Source: Bacteroides oleiciplenus YIT 12058 (lineage in GTDB: Bacteria > Bacteroidota > Bacteroidia > Bacteroidales > Bacteroidaceae). From it: a DNA stretch of 64,000 bases. This document shows, piece by piece, positions 7,999 to 17,600 of the stretch (position 1 is the first letter of the stretch; every line of letters begins with the position of its first letter). A program made the translations under genes and the position numbers. The notes below the pieces were generated by a model. It did not search any database. It saw only the letters and a list, made by a program, of their open reading frames with translations, and was not told where the DNA came from. The stretch spans positions 372,001 to 436,000 of the forward strand of contig NZ_JH992940.1 of NCBI RefSeq assembly GCF_000315485.1, given 5' to 3'.

Positions 7999-10900
7999 TT
8001 ATTCTTTTACAACGTTCACATACAGGGAGAAATCGTCAAAGTTAAGTTCTGTGCCGTTTTCTACCTCGTCTGCCAGCGTCAGTGAGGTCCCTAAAACCTG
8101 GTTACAAATATAGTCTTTATATTCGTTTACCGCATCATCTGTTTGCGGATTTTTTGATAATGTAATCTTTATTTTGTCCGTTATCTCCAAACCGCTTGAC
8201 TTACGGATATTCTGAATACGGTTAACCAGTTCACGTGCGATACCTTCACGACGCAGTTCTTCGGTTACAGTAACATCCAGAGCAACAGTTAATTTACCTT
8301 CATTGGCAACCAGCCATCCCGGTATGTCTTCGCTGAAGATTTCCACATCTACAGCTTCCACTACCACGTCTGTGCTATCCAATTGCAAAGTGTAAGAACC
8401 ATTCTTTTCCAACTCGGCAATGGCATCCTGTGACAATTCAGCAACGGCAGCAGCTACGGCTTTCATCTGTTTACCGAACTTAGGTCCCATCTTCTTGAAG
8501 TCACATTTCACCTTCTTTACCAATACACCTGCAGCACCATCCACGAACTTGATATCTTTCACGTTCACTTCGCTCATGATAAGTGTTTTTACAGCTTCGA
8601 TGTGAGCACGTTGCTCTTCATCTACTACGGGTATCATGATACACTGCAACGGTTGGCGTACTTTTATATTCACCTTACGACGCAAAGCCAACACCATGGA
8701 AGTAACATCCTGTGCCATCTGCATGCGAGCTTCCAGTTCTTTGTCTATCACTTCCTCGTTACATACGGGGAACTTAGCCAAGTGTACAGACACCACATTG
8801 TCGCGACCTGTTGCAGTTACCAAGTCCATGTAGAGCTTGTCGGCATAGAATGGAGCGATAGGCGACATCAATTTGGCAACGGTTTCCAAGCAAGTATACA
8901 AGGTCTGGTATGCAGACAATTTATCTTGCGTAAATTCGCCACCCCAGAAACGTTTACGGTTCAGACGAACGTACCAGTTAGAGAGGTTATCGTTTACGAA
9001 ATCGGATATCAAACGTCCTGCTTTGGTTGGTTCATACTCGCTGTAGCAAGTATCCACTTCCTTCACCAGTGTATTCAGTACAGAAAGTATCCAACGGTCA
9101 ATTTCCGGGCGTTGGGCCATCGGCACGTCAGCTTCCTTATACTCAAATCCGTCTACATTGGCATAGAGTGAGAAGAAAGAATACGTATTATATAAGGTGC
9201 CGAAGAATTTACGACGAACTTCTTCGATGCCGTCTACGTCGAACTTCAGGTTATCCCACGGAGAAGAATTGGTGATCATGTACCAACGCAAGGGGTCAGA
9301 GCCATATTTCTCGATAGTAGAGAACGGGTCAACACCGTTACCCAAACGTTTGGACATCTTGTTTCCATTCTTATCAAGTACCAATCCATTAGATATGACA
9401 GCCTTATAAGAGATGGTATCAAACACCATTGAAGCTATCGCATGGAGTGTGAAGAACCAACCGCGTGTCTGGTCCACACCTTCCGCGATGAAGTCAGCCG
9501 GGAATACCTGATGGCTATCCAGCAACTCCTTGTTTTCAAACGGATAGTGGATTTGAGCATACGGCATGGCACCGGAGTCAAACCATACGTCTATCAAGTC
9601 TGCTTCACGTTTCATAGGCTTACCGTCGCTGGATACGAGGATGATGTCATCCACATACGGACGATGCAAGTCTATCTTATCATAATTCTCCCCTGTGTAC
9701 TCACCGGGCACGAAACCTTTATCCTTGTAAGGATTAGATTTCATCAATCCGGCAGCTACAGATTTCTCTATTTCATTATAAAGTTCTTCAACTGAACCAA
9801 TACAAATCTCTTCGCTGTTATCTTCCGTGCGCCAGATAGGCAGTGGAGTACCCCAGTAGCGTGAGCGGCTCAAGTTCCAGTCATTCAGATTTTCCAGCCA
9901 TTTGCCGAAACGCCCCGTACCGGTACTTTCCGGTTTCCAGTTGATAGTCTTGTTCAACTCTATCATGCGTTCCTTGCAAGCAGTAGAGCGGATAAACCAG
10001 CTATCCAATGGATAATACAATACCGGTTTGTCCGTACGCCAGCAGTGCGGATAGTTGTGCACGTGCTTCTCTATCTTGAATGCTTGGTTATTAGCTTTCA
10101 TCATCATGCAGAGGCTCACGTCAAGGCTTTCATCCTGGTCGGTCAGATTCGGGTCGTAGTCGTTCTTTACGAAACGGCCTGCATATTCTTTATATAACTC
10201 TACATTTACACGTTCTTTTACGAAGTTCTCATCCAACTCGTCCAACTTATAGAATTTACCAGTCAAGTCAACCATCGGGCGGAGTTCACCTTTCTTGTTG
10301 ATGAGTTGCAACGGCGGAACACCTGCAGCTTTAGCCACCTGAGCATCGTCCGCACCAAATGTCGGAGCGATGTGTACGATACCTGTACCATCTTCCGTAG
10401 TTACATAGTCACCCTGTATTACACGGAATGCACCCTCACCCGGATTTACCCATGGTATCAGTTGTTCATATTCCATGCCAACAAGTTCCGGACCTTTGTA
10501 TTCTGCTATCACCTTAAACGGTATCAACTTGTCGCCCGGCTTGTAATCTTCCAGAGCGATGTCTTCCGCCTTCTTGTTGAAGTGCGTATATAGCAAAGCT
10601 TTGGCGAGAACAACAGTGATTTTCTCTCCGGTATATCCGTTGTAGCTTTGTACCGCTACATAATCTATCTTCGGACCTACACACAGTGCGGTGTTCGAAG
10701 GCAATGTCCACGGTGTAGTAGTCCATGCTATGAAGTAAGGAGTCCCCCACTCTGCCATTTCCGGCTTCGGGTTCTTCATTTTGAACTGCGCTACGCAGGT
10801 CACATCCTTCACGTCACGGTAGCAGCCGGGCTGGTTCAACTCATGTGAGCTCAGTCCTGTACCGGCAGCGGGAGAATACGGTTGTATGGTGTATCCTTTA

Positions 10901-11424
10901 TAAAGATAATTTTTTGTATAAAGTTGTTTTAACAGCCACCACAATGTTTCGATGTAGCGGTTATCGTAGGTGATATAGGGGTCAGTCATATCCACCCAAT
11001 AACCCATCTTGTGAGTCAGTTCTTCCCATTCTTTGGTGAACTTCATCACATCCTTGCGGCAAGCAGCGTTATAATCGGCTACGGAAATTGTTTTGCCAAT
11101 ATCTTCCTTCGTGATTCCAAGCGCTTTCTCTACTCCTAACTCCACAGGGAGTCCGTGTGTATCCCAACCTGCTTTACGTTTCACCAGGAAGCCTTTCATG
11201 GTTTTGTAACGGCAGAAAATATCTTTGATGGAGCGAGCCATTACGTGGTGAATGCCCGGCATACCATTGGCAGAGGGCGGTCCTTCATAAAACACGAAAG
11301 AAGGACAGCCTTCACGTTCTGTCATACTCTTGGCGAAAACCTGGTTCTCGTCCCATTTCCTCAACACTTCCGCGTTTACCTTTGAGAGGTCGAACTGCGA
11401 ATATTCGGCAAACTTCTTACCCAT
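7999..11424 (-). CDS. ileS: Isoleucyl-tRNA synthetase
   Basis: 1141 residues, class I aminoacyl-tRNA synthetase charging tRNA-Ile. Visible are the HIGH-type site in the form PPSANGMPGIHHV (about residue 55), the editing domain (WTTTPWTLPSNTA), the KMSKR loop as NGNKMSKRLGN (about residue 690), and the anticodon-binding domain with WYVRLNRKRFW. The length and motif variants fit the eukaryote-like ileS type found in Bacteroidetes. The ATG at 11424 (MGKKFAEYSQFDL) is preferred over an in-frame ATG four codons upstream because homologues start MxKKFAEY. First gene of the operon ileS, dksA-like, lspA, DUF4296 and small unknown. Confidence 0.97.
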   Translation of the reverse strand: MGKKFAEYSQFDLSKVNAEVLRKWDENQVFAKSMTEREGCPSFVFYEGPPSANGMPGIHHVMARSIKDIFCRYKTMKGFLVKRKAGWDTHGLPVELGVEKALGITKEDIGKTISVADYNAACRKDVMKFTKEWEELTHKMGYWVDMTDPYITYDNRYIETLWWLLKQLYTKNYLYKGYTIQPYSPAAGTGLSSHELNQPGCYRDVKDVTCVAQFKMKNPKPEMAEWGTPYFIAWTTTPWTLPSNTALCVGPKIDYVAVQSYNGYTGEKITVVLAKALLYTHFNKKAEDIALEDYKPGDKLIPFKVIAEYKGPELVGMEYEQLIPWVNPGEGAFRVIQGDYVTTEDGTGIVHIAPTFGADDAQVAKAAGVPPLQLINKKGELRPMVDLTGKFYKLDELDENFVKERVNVELYKEYAGRFVKNDYDPNLTDQDESLDVSLCMMMKANNQAFKIEKHVHNYPHCWRTDKPVLYYPLDSWFIRSTACKERMIELNKTINWKPESTGTGRFGKWLENLNDWNLSRSRYWGTPLPIWRTEDNSEEICIGSVEELYNEIEKSVAAGLMKSNPYKDKGFVPGEYTGENYDKIDLHRPYVDDIILVSSDGKPMKREADLIDVWFDSGAMPYAQIHYPFENKELLDSHQVFPADFIAEGVDQTRGWFFTLHAIASMVFDTISYKAVISNGLVLDKNGNKMSKRLGNGVDPFSTIEKYGSDPLRWYMITNSSPWDNLKFDVDGIEEVRRKFFGTLYNTYSFFSLYANVDGFEYKEADVPMAQRPEIDRWILSVLNTLVKEVDTCYSEYEPTKAGRLISDFVNDNLSNWYVRLNRKRFWGGEFTQDKLSAYQTLYTCLETVAKLMSPIAPFYADKLYMDLVTATGRDNVVSVHLAKFPVCNEEVIDKELEARMQMAQDVTSMVLALRRKVNIKVRQPLQCIMIPVVDEEQRAHIEAVKTLIMSEVNVKDIKFVDGAAGVLVKKVKCDFKKMGPKFGKQMKAVAAAVAELSQDAIAELEKNGSYTLQLDSTDVVVEAVDVEIFSEDIPGWLVANEGKLTVALDVTVTEELRREGIARELVNRIQNIRKSSGLEITDKIKITLSKNPQTDDAVNEYKDYICNQVLGTSLTLADEVENGTELNFDDFSLYVNVVKE

Positions 11425-11511
11425 CTTTATTTGCAATTTAACGATGTTACAATTTTACGATTCGAGGGCATTTTTCTATATGAAACAATAACCCTCTTTA
11501 TTTTAAGGGTG

Positions 11512-11519
11512 CAAAGTTA
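11512..11519 (-). promoter_or_regulatory. Putative -7 element (TAACTTTG) for the ileS operon
   Basis: Read on the minus strand, 88 bp upstream of the ileS ATG. The -33 element is weak. The leader contains a short accct/agggt inverted repeat but no T-box-like structure that I can see. Confidence 0.5.
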
Positions 11520-11600
11520 CAAAAAAGTTAGAGAAAAGATATTATTGAATAGAAAAAAACAAAAAAACAACCCGATTGAAGTCTCCGGAGAATCATAGCG

Positions 11601-11666
11601 AATTATCATTATAATGAAAAAATCATTAGATATCTATCAAACAGGATTTTCATTATAATGATAATT
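11601..11666. repeat. 20-bp perfect inverted repeat with palindromic arms
   Basis: Arm 11601-11620 is the exact reverse complement of 11647-11666, with a 26-bp AT-rich loop. Each arm contains the self-complementary core cattataatg, so it could also act as two protein-binding sites. It lies between the decayed GNAT gene and the ileS promoter. Confidence 0.75.
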
Positions 11667-11677
11667 TGCTTTACTCA

Positions 11678-11990
11678 TCACTCTCTCCAGTATTCCGGTC
11701 TGTTCATGGTATCGGCACATTTTATCTTTCCTTTTCCTATGTCAAAACCTATTTTGCTGATTGGCTGAACCATCCAGTACTCACTCAATTCATCGGGAAT
11801 ATAGTAGGGGCTGGATATCCTAAGCATGCAGCATGTGGCAAAAATTCATATTGAGGATAATATTCCTTGTGTCCTAATACGAAAATAAGATTAGTTCCTT
11901 TTTATTGCAGAATGCCTGCTCGTGGATTTCCATAATAGCTTTAAAATCTTCTATTTGAGTTTCTCTGATTTGAATATTGTTTAAATCCAT
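11678..11990 (-). pseudogene. Decayed GNAT N-acetyltransferase gene
   Basis: Starting at 11990 the frame reads MDLNNIQIRETQIEDFKAIM, a typical GNAT opening, then stops at 11874. In another frame just after, GTNLIFVLGHKEYYPQYEF and LPHAACLGYPAP give the acetyl-CoA-site and C-terminal part of the same family. One further base shift at about 11801-11812 continues as YYIPDELSEYWMVQPISK to NRPEYWRE and a stop at 11678. The middle of the enzyme (about 60 residues) is missing at about 11895-11905. The gene therefore has an internal deletion and a single-base frameshift. No product is expected. The rest of 11425-12257 outside this remnant and the inverted repeat shows nothing coding. Confidence 0.8.
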
Positions 11991-12257
11991 TGTTTCAATT
12001 GTTTTAAGATGCAAACTATATATAAGGATACGCTCATCCCTATACAAATTCGCTATATATTGATAAATTATAGAATATAAAAATAACTCAGACAAGAATA
12101 TGCCCGAGTGAAAAACGAATGGATAATCTGCAAATAGAGCTACAGATTATTTACCTCACCAAACTCTTCTTAGATTTAAACATGAAACTTTTTTTATCGT
12201 TGCAAATATATGCAATTGTTTTTGAATGAACAGATATTTATTTATCAAATATTTTGT

Positions 12258-12265
12258 TACTTTTG
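12258..12265 (+). promoter_or_regulatory. Bacteroides -7 element (TACTTTTG) for the reductase gene
   Basis: 40 bp before the ATG at 12305. It overlaps an alternative upstream ATG at 12254, which rules that start out. Confidence 0.6.
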
Positions 12266-12304
12266 CCTGTCACATTGATTATTCACCAAAACCTCAAAAA
12301 TAAT

Positions 12305-12862
12305 ATGGATAAAGATCTGAAAAAAGTTGTGGTGTTGCTGGCACATCCCAACATGGAAAAATCGCAAGCAAATAAAGCCTTGATCGATGCTATAAATGAT
12401 ATAGAAGAAGTGGCTGTGTATAATTTGTATGAGATGCCGGCAGATGATGTCTTCAATATGGATGCGTGGAGCCGCATTATTTCACATGCCACGGCTGTGA
12501 TATATCAGTTTCCGTTTTATTGGATGTCGGCCCCTTCTTTGTTGAAGCAATGGCAGGATCGGATATTTACCCATCTGGCAAAGACTCCCGCAGTGGCAGG
12601 TAAACCATTGATGGTAGCCACAACCACCGGCTCTGAATTCGATGCATACCGAAGCGGAGGAAGAAACGGCTTTACGGTAGATGAATTGTTGCGTCCCTAT
12701 CAGGCAGGTGCCGTACATGGTGGAATGATGTGGCAGACTCCTTTCGTAGTATACGGTATGGGAACTCCTGATGCAGAGAGGAATATTGCTAAAGGAGTAG
12801 ATCTTTATAAGAAAAAGGTGGTAGCATTTGTAGGAGAAGACAAAACTGAAGATGTTTGGTGA
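12305..12862 (+). CDS. NAD(P)H-dependent oxidoreductase, flavodoxin-like (NQO/KefF/MdaB type)
   Basis: 185 residues with the flavodoxin-like quinone-reductase fold. The opening beta strand and FMN/FAD phosphate loop are KKVVVLLAHPNMEKSQANKA. QFPFYWMSAPSLLKQWQDRIF is the hallmark second block of the family, which binds the flavin ring and substrate side. Such enzymes use NAD(P)H to reduce quinones or electrophiles by two electrons in the cytoplasm, often under stress. The start MDKDLKK was chosen because a promoter element at 12258-12265 precedes it. Single gene, followed by the 11-bp repeat array. Substrate not assignable. Confidence 0.87.
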   Translation: MDKDLKKVVVLLAHPNMEKSQANKALIDAINDIEEVAVYNLYEMPADDVFNMDAWSRIISHATAVIYQFPFYWMSAPSLLKQWQDRIFTHLAKTPAVAGKPLMVATTTGSEFDAYRSGGRNGFTVDELLRPYQAGAVHGGMMWQTPFVVYGMGTPDAERNIAKGVDLYKKKVVAFVGEDKTEDVW

Positions 12863-12904
12863 TTATCGATTAAAAGAACTTTTTTGAGTTCATTCATTTA
12901 CCTG

Positions 12905-13047
12905 CTCCGTACCAACTCCGTACTTGCTCCGTATCTGCTCCGTACCAAGTCCGTAGCATCTCCGTACTCTATAGCACGGACTTAGTACGGAGTTGGTACG
13001 GAGCAGATACGGAGCAGATACGGAGCAGATACGGAGCAAGTACGGAG
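12905..13047. repeat. Head-to-head array of thirteen 11-bp repeats
   Basis: Exact 11-bp periodicity. Six units of the form ctccgtannnn run from 12905 to 12970. Seven units in the opposite orientation (nnnntacggag; the first, at 12971, is diverged) run from 12971 to 13047. Three consecutive units (13004-13036) are identical. The two halves can fold into a long imperfect hairpin. There is no spacer between units, so it is not a CRISPR array. It begins 43 bp after the reductase stop and ends 56 bp before the efflux-operon promoter. Confidence 0.9.
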
Positions 13048-13102
13048 TTGATAACAATATACTCCTTGACTGAATTATTTTAAGAAATAATTCGGTATCC
13101 CT

Positions 13103-13134
13103 TTTGATGGAGTATGAAATATGTACTACCTTTG
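13103..13134 (+). promoter_or_regulatory. Bacteroides promoter (TTTG / 20 bp / TACCTTTG) for the efflux operon
   Basis: TTTG at 13103-13106 and TACCTTTG at 13127-13134, a textbook match. It forces the first gene to start downstream of about 13140. Confidence 0.75.
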
Positions 13135-13157
13135 CCGCCAAAGCAAAAGCATTGCAT

Positions 13158-13499
13158 GTGAAAAGGTTACTTTCCAATACCGTAAAGTATTTACTAATAG
13201 TAGTATTCGCTTATTACTATGTAGGAAACACAGCCTTTGTTCATACACATGTGGTCGATCATTTCCTCGTAACCCACTCCCATCCATACCTGCCGGGTAT
13301 GCATCATTCGCATACGGAAGCGCAATGGGAAACCGTTTCCTGGTTTAATCTGTTGTGCTTGGACAGTTCGCATGAGTTACCGGTTGTCCCCTTTATCTTA
13401 TTCTTTTTAAGTTTCATTTTCTTGTCGAATGGAACGAATCGGATTGTACGTACGGTTCGGTTGTTCCATCTTCGTTCTCCTCCCTGTCATGTATCCTGA
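13158..13499 (+). CDS. Small His-rich membrane protein leading the metal-efflux operon
   Basis: 113 residues if translation starts at the GTG at 13158. The frame is open from an ATG at 13104, but that lies inside the promoter. The protein has an N-terminal helix (VKYLLIVVFAYYYVG), a His-rich middle (HTHVVDH, THSHPYLPGMHHSHTE) and a C-terminal helix (FILFFLSFIFL). The His cluster would face one compartment between two helices and looks like a metal-binding loop. It lies 67 bp before the CusB-like gene with no terminator between, so a role in metal sensing or delivery for the pump is a reasonable inference. I do not recognise a named family. Confidence 0.65.
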   Translation: MKRLLSNTVKYLLIVVFAYYYVGNTAFVHTHVVDHFLVTHSHPYLPGMHHSHTEAQWETVSWFNLLCLDSSHELPVVPFILFFLSFIFLSNGTNRIVRTVRLFHLRSPPCHVS

Positions 13500-13566
13500 A
13501 TAGGTGATTAAGCCTGTTCTTTTTAATACATGAGTAAAAATGAGTTCTCAATATAACGACAAAAAA

Positions 13567-14673
13567 ATGAAATACATATATTTATTGTGCCTGACCGGCA
13601 TGATGTGTTATGCTTGTACCGGTCAGCAAAAAGAGCAGGAAATTCAGGAGTTTTCTGTCTCAGGAGATACCATTATCGTATCCTCAGAATCTCCCGTAGC
13701 AAAAAAGCTGATAATAAGCGAAGTACATAAAGAATTGCATGAAACGACATTCACTGTATCCGGTATAGTGAAAGCCATTCCCAATCATTATGCAGAGATT
13801 GCCTCTCCATTTGCAGGACGCGTAACGCGCTCCTTCATCCGGCTGGGACAGAAGGTGGACAAAGGCAGCCCTTTGTTTGAAATCAGCTCACCCGACTTTT
13901 TTGAAACAGGAAAAGTCTATTATCAGGCCAAACAAGAAATGGAACTGGCTTCCAAAAATCTACGCCGGGAACAGGATTTGTATGCGCATAAGGTAAGCGC
14001 ACAAAAAGAGGTGGAAGAAGCTGAAGTGAACTATGAACTGAAAAAGAAAGATTATGAGAATGCATTGGCAGCACTGAAAGTCTTCCAGATAGAACCGGAC
14101 GAGCTGGTGTTGGGTCAACCTATGATTGTCCGTTCGCCCATTTCCGGCGAAGTGGTGAAGAATGATATTGTTATCGGGCAGTTCATGAAAGAGGATGCAG
14201 ACCCCATTGCCGTTGTTGCCGATCTGAATGAAATATGGGTGGCTGCCAATGTGAAAGAGAAAGATATGCCGCTACTTTCTTCCTTGAAACAAGTGGAAAT
14301 CTCACTGGTATCACAGCCAAGCCGCACTTTCAACGGTAGCATCTATCACATCAACGAAATGCTGGACGAAGATACGCGTTCGGTAGAAGTGCTGGTGGCA
14401 TGTGATAACAAAGAGCGGTTGATGAAACCTGCCATGTATGCCACAGTGAAACTGACTGATGAACCTGCCGAAAGCATCCTGATTCCTACTTCCGCTATCT
14501 TGCAAGAGGAGGAACAGGCGTATGCACTGATATCTTTAGGCAACAGTCGGTTTCTGAAACGGAAGGTGGAAACTTCCGCTACCGATGGCGACAAGTGTGT
14601 CATCACCTCCGGCCTGCAATCGGGAGAGAAATTCGTATCCGATGGTGCTTTCTATCTATTGAACGCCAACTAA
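13567..14673 (+). CDS. RND efflux periplasmic adaptor subunit (CusB/CzcB-like, HlyD family)
   Basis: 368 residues. The start MKYIYLLCLTGMMCYAC at 13567 gives a lipoprotein signal with Cys at 17. An in-frame ATG at 13540 would add nine polar residues before it. The biotinyl-lipoyl-like hairpin flanks are present (HYAEIASPFAGRVTRSFIRL, then MIVRSPISGEVVKNDIVIGQ), with the alpha-helical hairpin (about residues 125-170) between, and beta-barrel and membrane-proximal domains after. It bridges the inner-membrane pump and outer-membrane channel. Followed 16 bp later by the pump gene. Metal specificity cannot be read; Met-rich CusB-type N-terminal motifs are not obvious. Confidence 0.9.
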   Translation: MKYIYLLCLTGMMCYACTGQQKEQEIQEFSVSGDTIIVSSESPVAKKLIISEVHKELHETTFTVSGIVKAIPNHYAEIASPFAGRVTRSFIRLGQKVDKGSPLFEISSPDFFETGKVYYQAKQEMELASKNLRREQDLYAHKVSAQKEVEEAEVNYELKKKDYENALAALKVFQIEPDELVLGQPMIVRSPISGEVVKNDIVIGQFMKEDADPIAVVADLNEIWVAANVKEKDMPLLSSLKQVEISLVSQPSRTFNGSIYHINEMLDEDTRSVEVLVACDNKERLMKPAMYATVKLTDEPAESILIPTSAILQEEEQAYALISLGNSRFLKRKVETSATDGDKCVITSGLQSGEKFVSDGAFYLLNAN

Positions 14674-14689
14674 ACGTCGGTTTGCACAT

Positions 14690-17600
14690 ATGAAGAAATT
14701 AATTTTTCTGGCGATACATCGTCGAGGACTGATGTTCGTCTTGTTTAGCTTCATTGCTGTGGTGGGCTATTATTCATGGACAAGGCTGGCAATTGATGCT
14801 TATCCGGACATTGCGGATACCACTGTACAGATTGTAACCCAAGTACCGGGACTGGCAGCCGAGGAAATAGAGCAGCAGATTACGATTCCTATAGAACGGG
14901 CTGTGAATGGTCTGCCGGGACTGAACGTGATGCGAAGCAAAAACACCTTCGGATTGAGTACTGTGGTGTTGGTGTTTGATGACGGCATTGATGATTACTG
15001 GGCACGCCAGCGCGTACAAGAGCGGTTGGTAGATGTAGAGCTGCCTTATGATGCCGTGCCGGGGTTGAATCCCCTGACCTCTCCCACCGGTGAAATATTT
15101 CGCTATGTCATTGAAAGTGACAATCTGGATTTGCGAGAGATGACCGATTTGCATAAATGGGTGATTATTCCCCGACTGAAACAAGTGACGGGTGTGGCCG
15201 ACGTCAGCAATTATGGTGGCATCACTACCCAATATCAGATTGAACTGAACCCGCGGAAGATGGAAGAATATGATATTTCCCTCTCTGATGTGATCGAAAA
15301 AGTGGAAATGAACAATGTGAATGCCGGCGGAAGTATGCTGAGCCGGGGGGATCTGAGTTATGTAATCCGGGGTATCGGTCTGGTGAAAGATTTGAAAGAC
15401 TTGGGACGTATTGTTATCAAAACAGATAATGGTGTACCTGTGTATCTGGACGATATCGGCAAACTGAAATATGGAAGTCTGGAGCGCAAAGGTGTATTGG
15501 GATTCTATGATGGCAAGCGCAATTATTCCGACGGAGTGGAAGGTATTGTGCAAATGCTTCGCGGGCAAAATCCGTCGCAGGTGCTCGAAGAAGTGCATAC
15601 GGCCATCGATGAACTGAACAACGAAGTACTTCCTAAAGGAACGCGCATCCATCCTTTCATGGACCGTACGAATCTGGTAGAAATGACACTCCACACAGTC
15701 TCTCATACTTTGTTCATGGGGATGATTCTGGTGATAGTTGTCCTGATTCTGTTCTTAGGCAGTTGGCGGGGTGCGTTGCTGGTAGCGGTTACTATTCCTA
15801 TTTCATTACTGATTGCTTTTATCCTGATGCACGTCACTGATATTCCCGCTAATTTACTTTCATTGGGAGCTATTGACTTCGGTATCCTTGTGGATGGCTC
15901 CATTGTAATGATGGAAACTATTTTGAAAAAACGTGAGCGGCATCCCGGGGAAATCTTGGAAGAAGATTCCATCTTGCGGCGTACAACGGAAGTGGCGCGC
16001 CCCATCTTCTTCTCTATCCTCATCATCATAACTGCCTATTTGCCGTTGTTTGCCTTTGAGCATATCGAAAAGAAACTTTTCACTCCGATGGCTTATACGG
16101 TAGGCTATGCACTGATTGGTGCTTTGTGTGTAGCCTTGTTTTTGATTCCGGGATTGGCATATATGGCCTACCGCAAGCCGCGCAAAGTATATCATAACCG
16201 TTGGCTGGAAAAACTGCAAATGCTGTATCATGCCCAAGTGGTTCGTGTCATCGATTGTCCTAAAGCGGTGCTGGGGGTACTGGCAGGGATTTTGATATTG
16301 GCCGGTGGCCTGAGTTATACGGTGGGAAAAGATTTCCTCCCTCCTCTGGATGAGGGCGCCATCTGGATTCAGGTACAATTGCCTCCGGGCATCTCCATTG
16401 AACGTTCCAAAGAAATGGGAGCTGAATTGAGACAGAAGCTCGGACAGTTTCCGGAAGTATCGTATGTGATGACACAAGTGGGCCGTGATGATGAAGGTGC
16501 CGAGGCATTTTCGCTTTCGCATGTGGAGTGCGGTGTAGGTCTGAAACCTTACGATACCTGGACCACGGGACGCAATAAGGCTGAATTGATTGAAGCCATG
16601 AATGATACACTTATGACCATGCCGGGATATTCTGTTGGTTTTTCACAACCGATTATAGATATGGTGATGGACCAGATAGCAGGTGCACACAGTGATCTTG
16701 CACTGAAAATATATGGTGAAGATATTACAGGCACACGCCACATTGCCGATAAGATTGTCAACGTCATCAAACAGATTCCGGGTGCAACGGATGTAGCTGT
16801 AGACCAGGAACCTCCCCTTCCCCAACTTCAGATTGTAGCCGACCGTGACCGCATCGCTCAATATGGATTGAACGTTTCGGACGTAGCCGATTTGATAGAA
16901 CTTGCCATCGGAGGAAAAGCTATCTCACAAATATTCGTGGGTAGTAAATCTTATGATGTCATCTGCCGTTTCAGCGAGGAAACACGTAACACGCCGGAAC
17001 GCATCGGCAATCTGATGCTGACTTCCGGCACAGGGGCAAAAATTCCTCTAAGTCAGGTTGCGGATATCAAACTTACAACAGGTGCAAGTACCATCTCGCG
17101 TGAGATGAACAAGCGGCATCTGACCATTCGTGTCAACCTGCGTGGCATCGATCTTACTTCATTCTTGCAGAAAGCCAATAGAATGATTGATGAACAAGTG
17201 GATTACAATCCTGAAGAATATCACCTGAAATGGGCGGGACAGTTTGAGAACCAACACCGCGCATACAGTCGTCTGGGTGTGGTGGTTCCATTGGCACTGG
17301 GCATCATGTTATTGTTGCTATTTGCCGCTCTCGGCAAATTCCGGCAAGCTGCCTTGCTGATGTGTATCATTCCCTTGGCACTCTTCGGAGGCATGCTGGC
17401 ACTGAATGTACGGGGAATGACGCTGAATGTTTCGTCTGCCGTAGGCTTCATAGCCCTGATTGGGGTAGCCATACAAAATGGGGTGATTATGATTTCGCAT
17501 ATCAATAACCTGCGCAGTCGTGGGCGCGACTTACGTGATGCCGTAACTACCGGTGTCCGTCATCGCTTCCGCCCTATCCTGATGACAGCTACCGTTGCCG

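Noticed and set aside
8602..9171. 189-codon plus-strand frame inside ileS
   Set aside because: Antisense shadow; composition is random and the ileS frame is certain.
11437..11600. T-box or other riboswitch before ileS
   Set aside because: No T-box sequence or conserved leader structure is visible, and Bacteroidetes are not known for T-boxes.
12905..13047. CRISPR array
   Set aside because: Units are 11 bp with no spacers and flip orientation in the middle; no cas genes nearby.
12890..13177. 95-codon minus-strand frame over the 11-bp array
   Set aside because: It is only the translated repeat, crosses the efflux promoter and has no start context or conserved composition.
14774..15706. 310-codon minus-strand frame inside the RND pump gene
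   Set aside because: Antisense of a long confident gene with codon-biased third positions; no protein-like motif.
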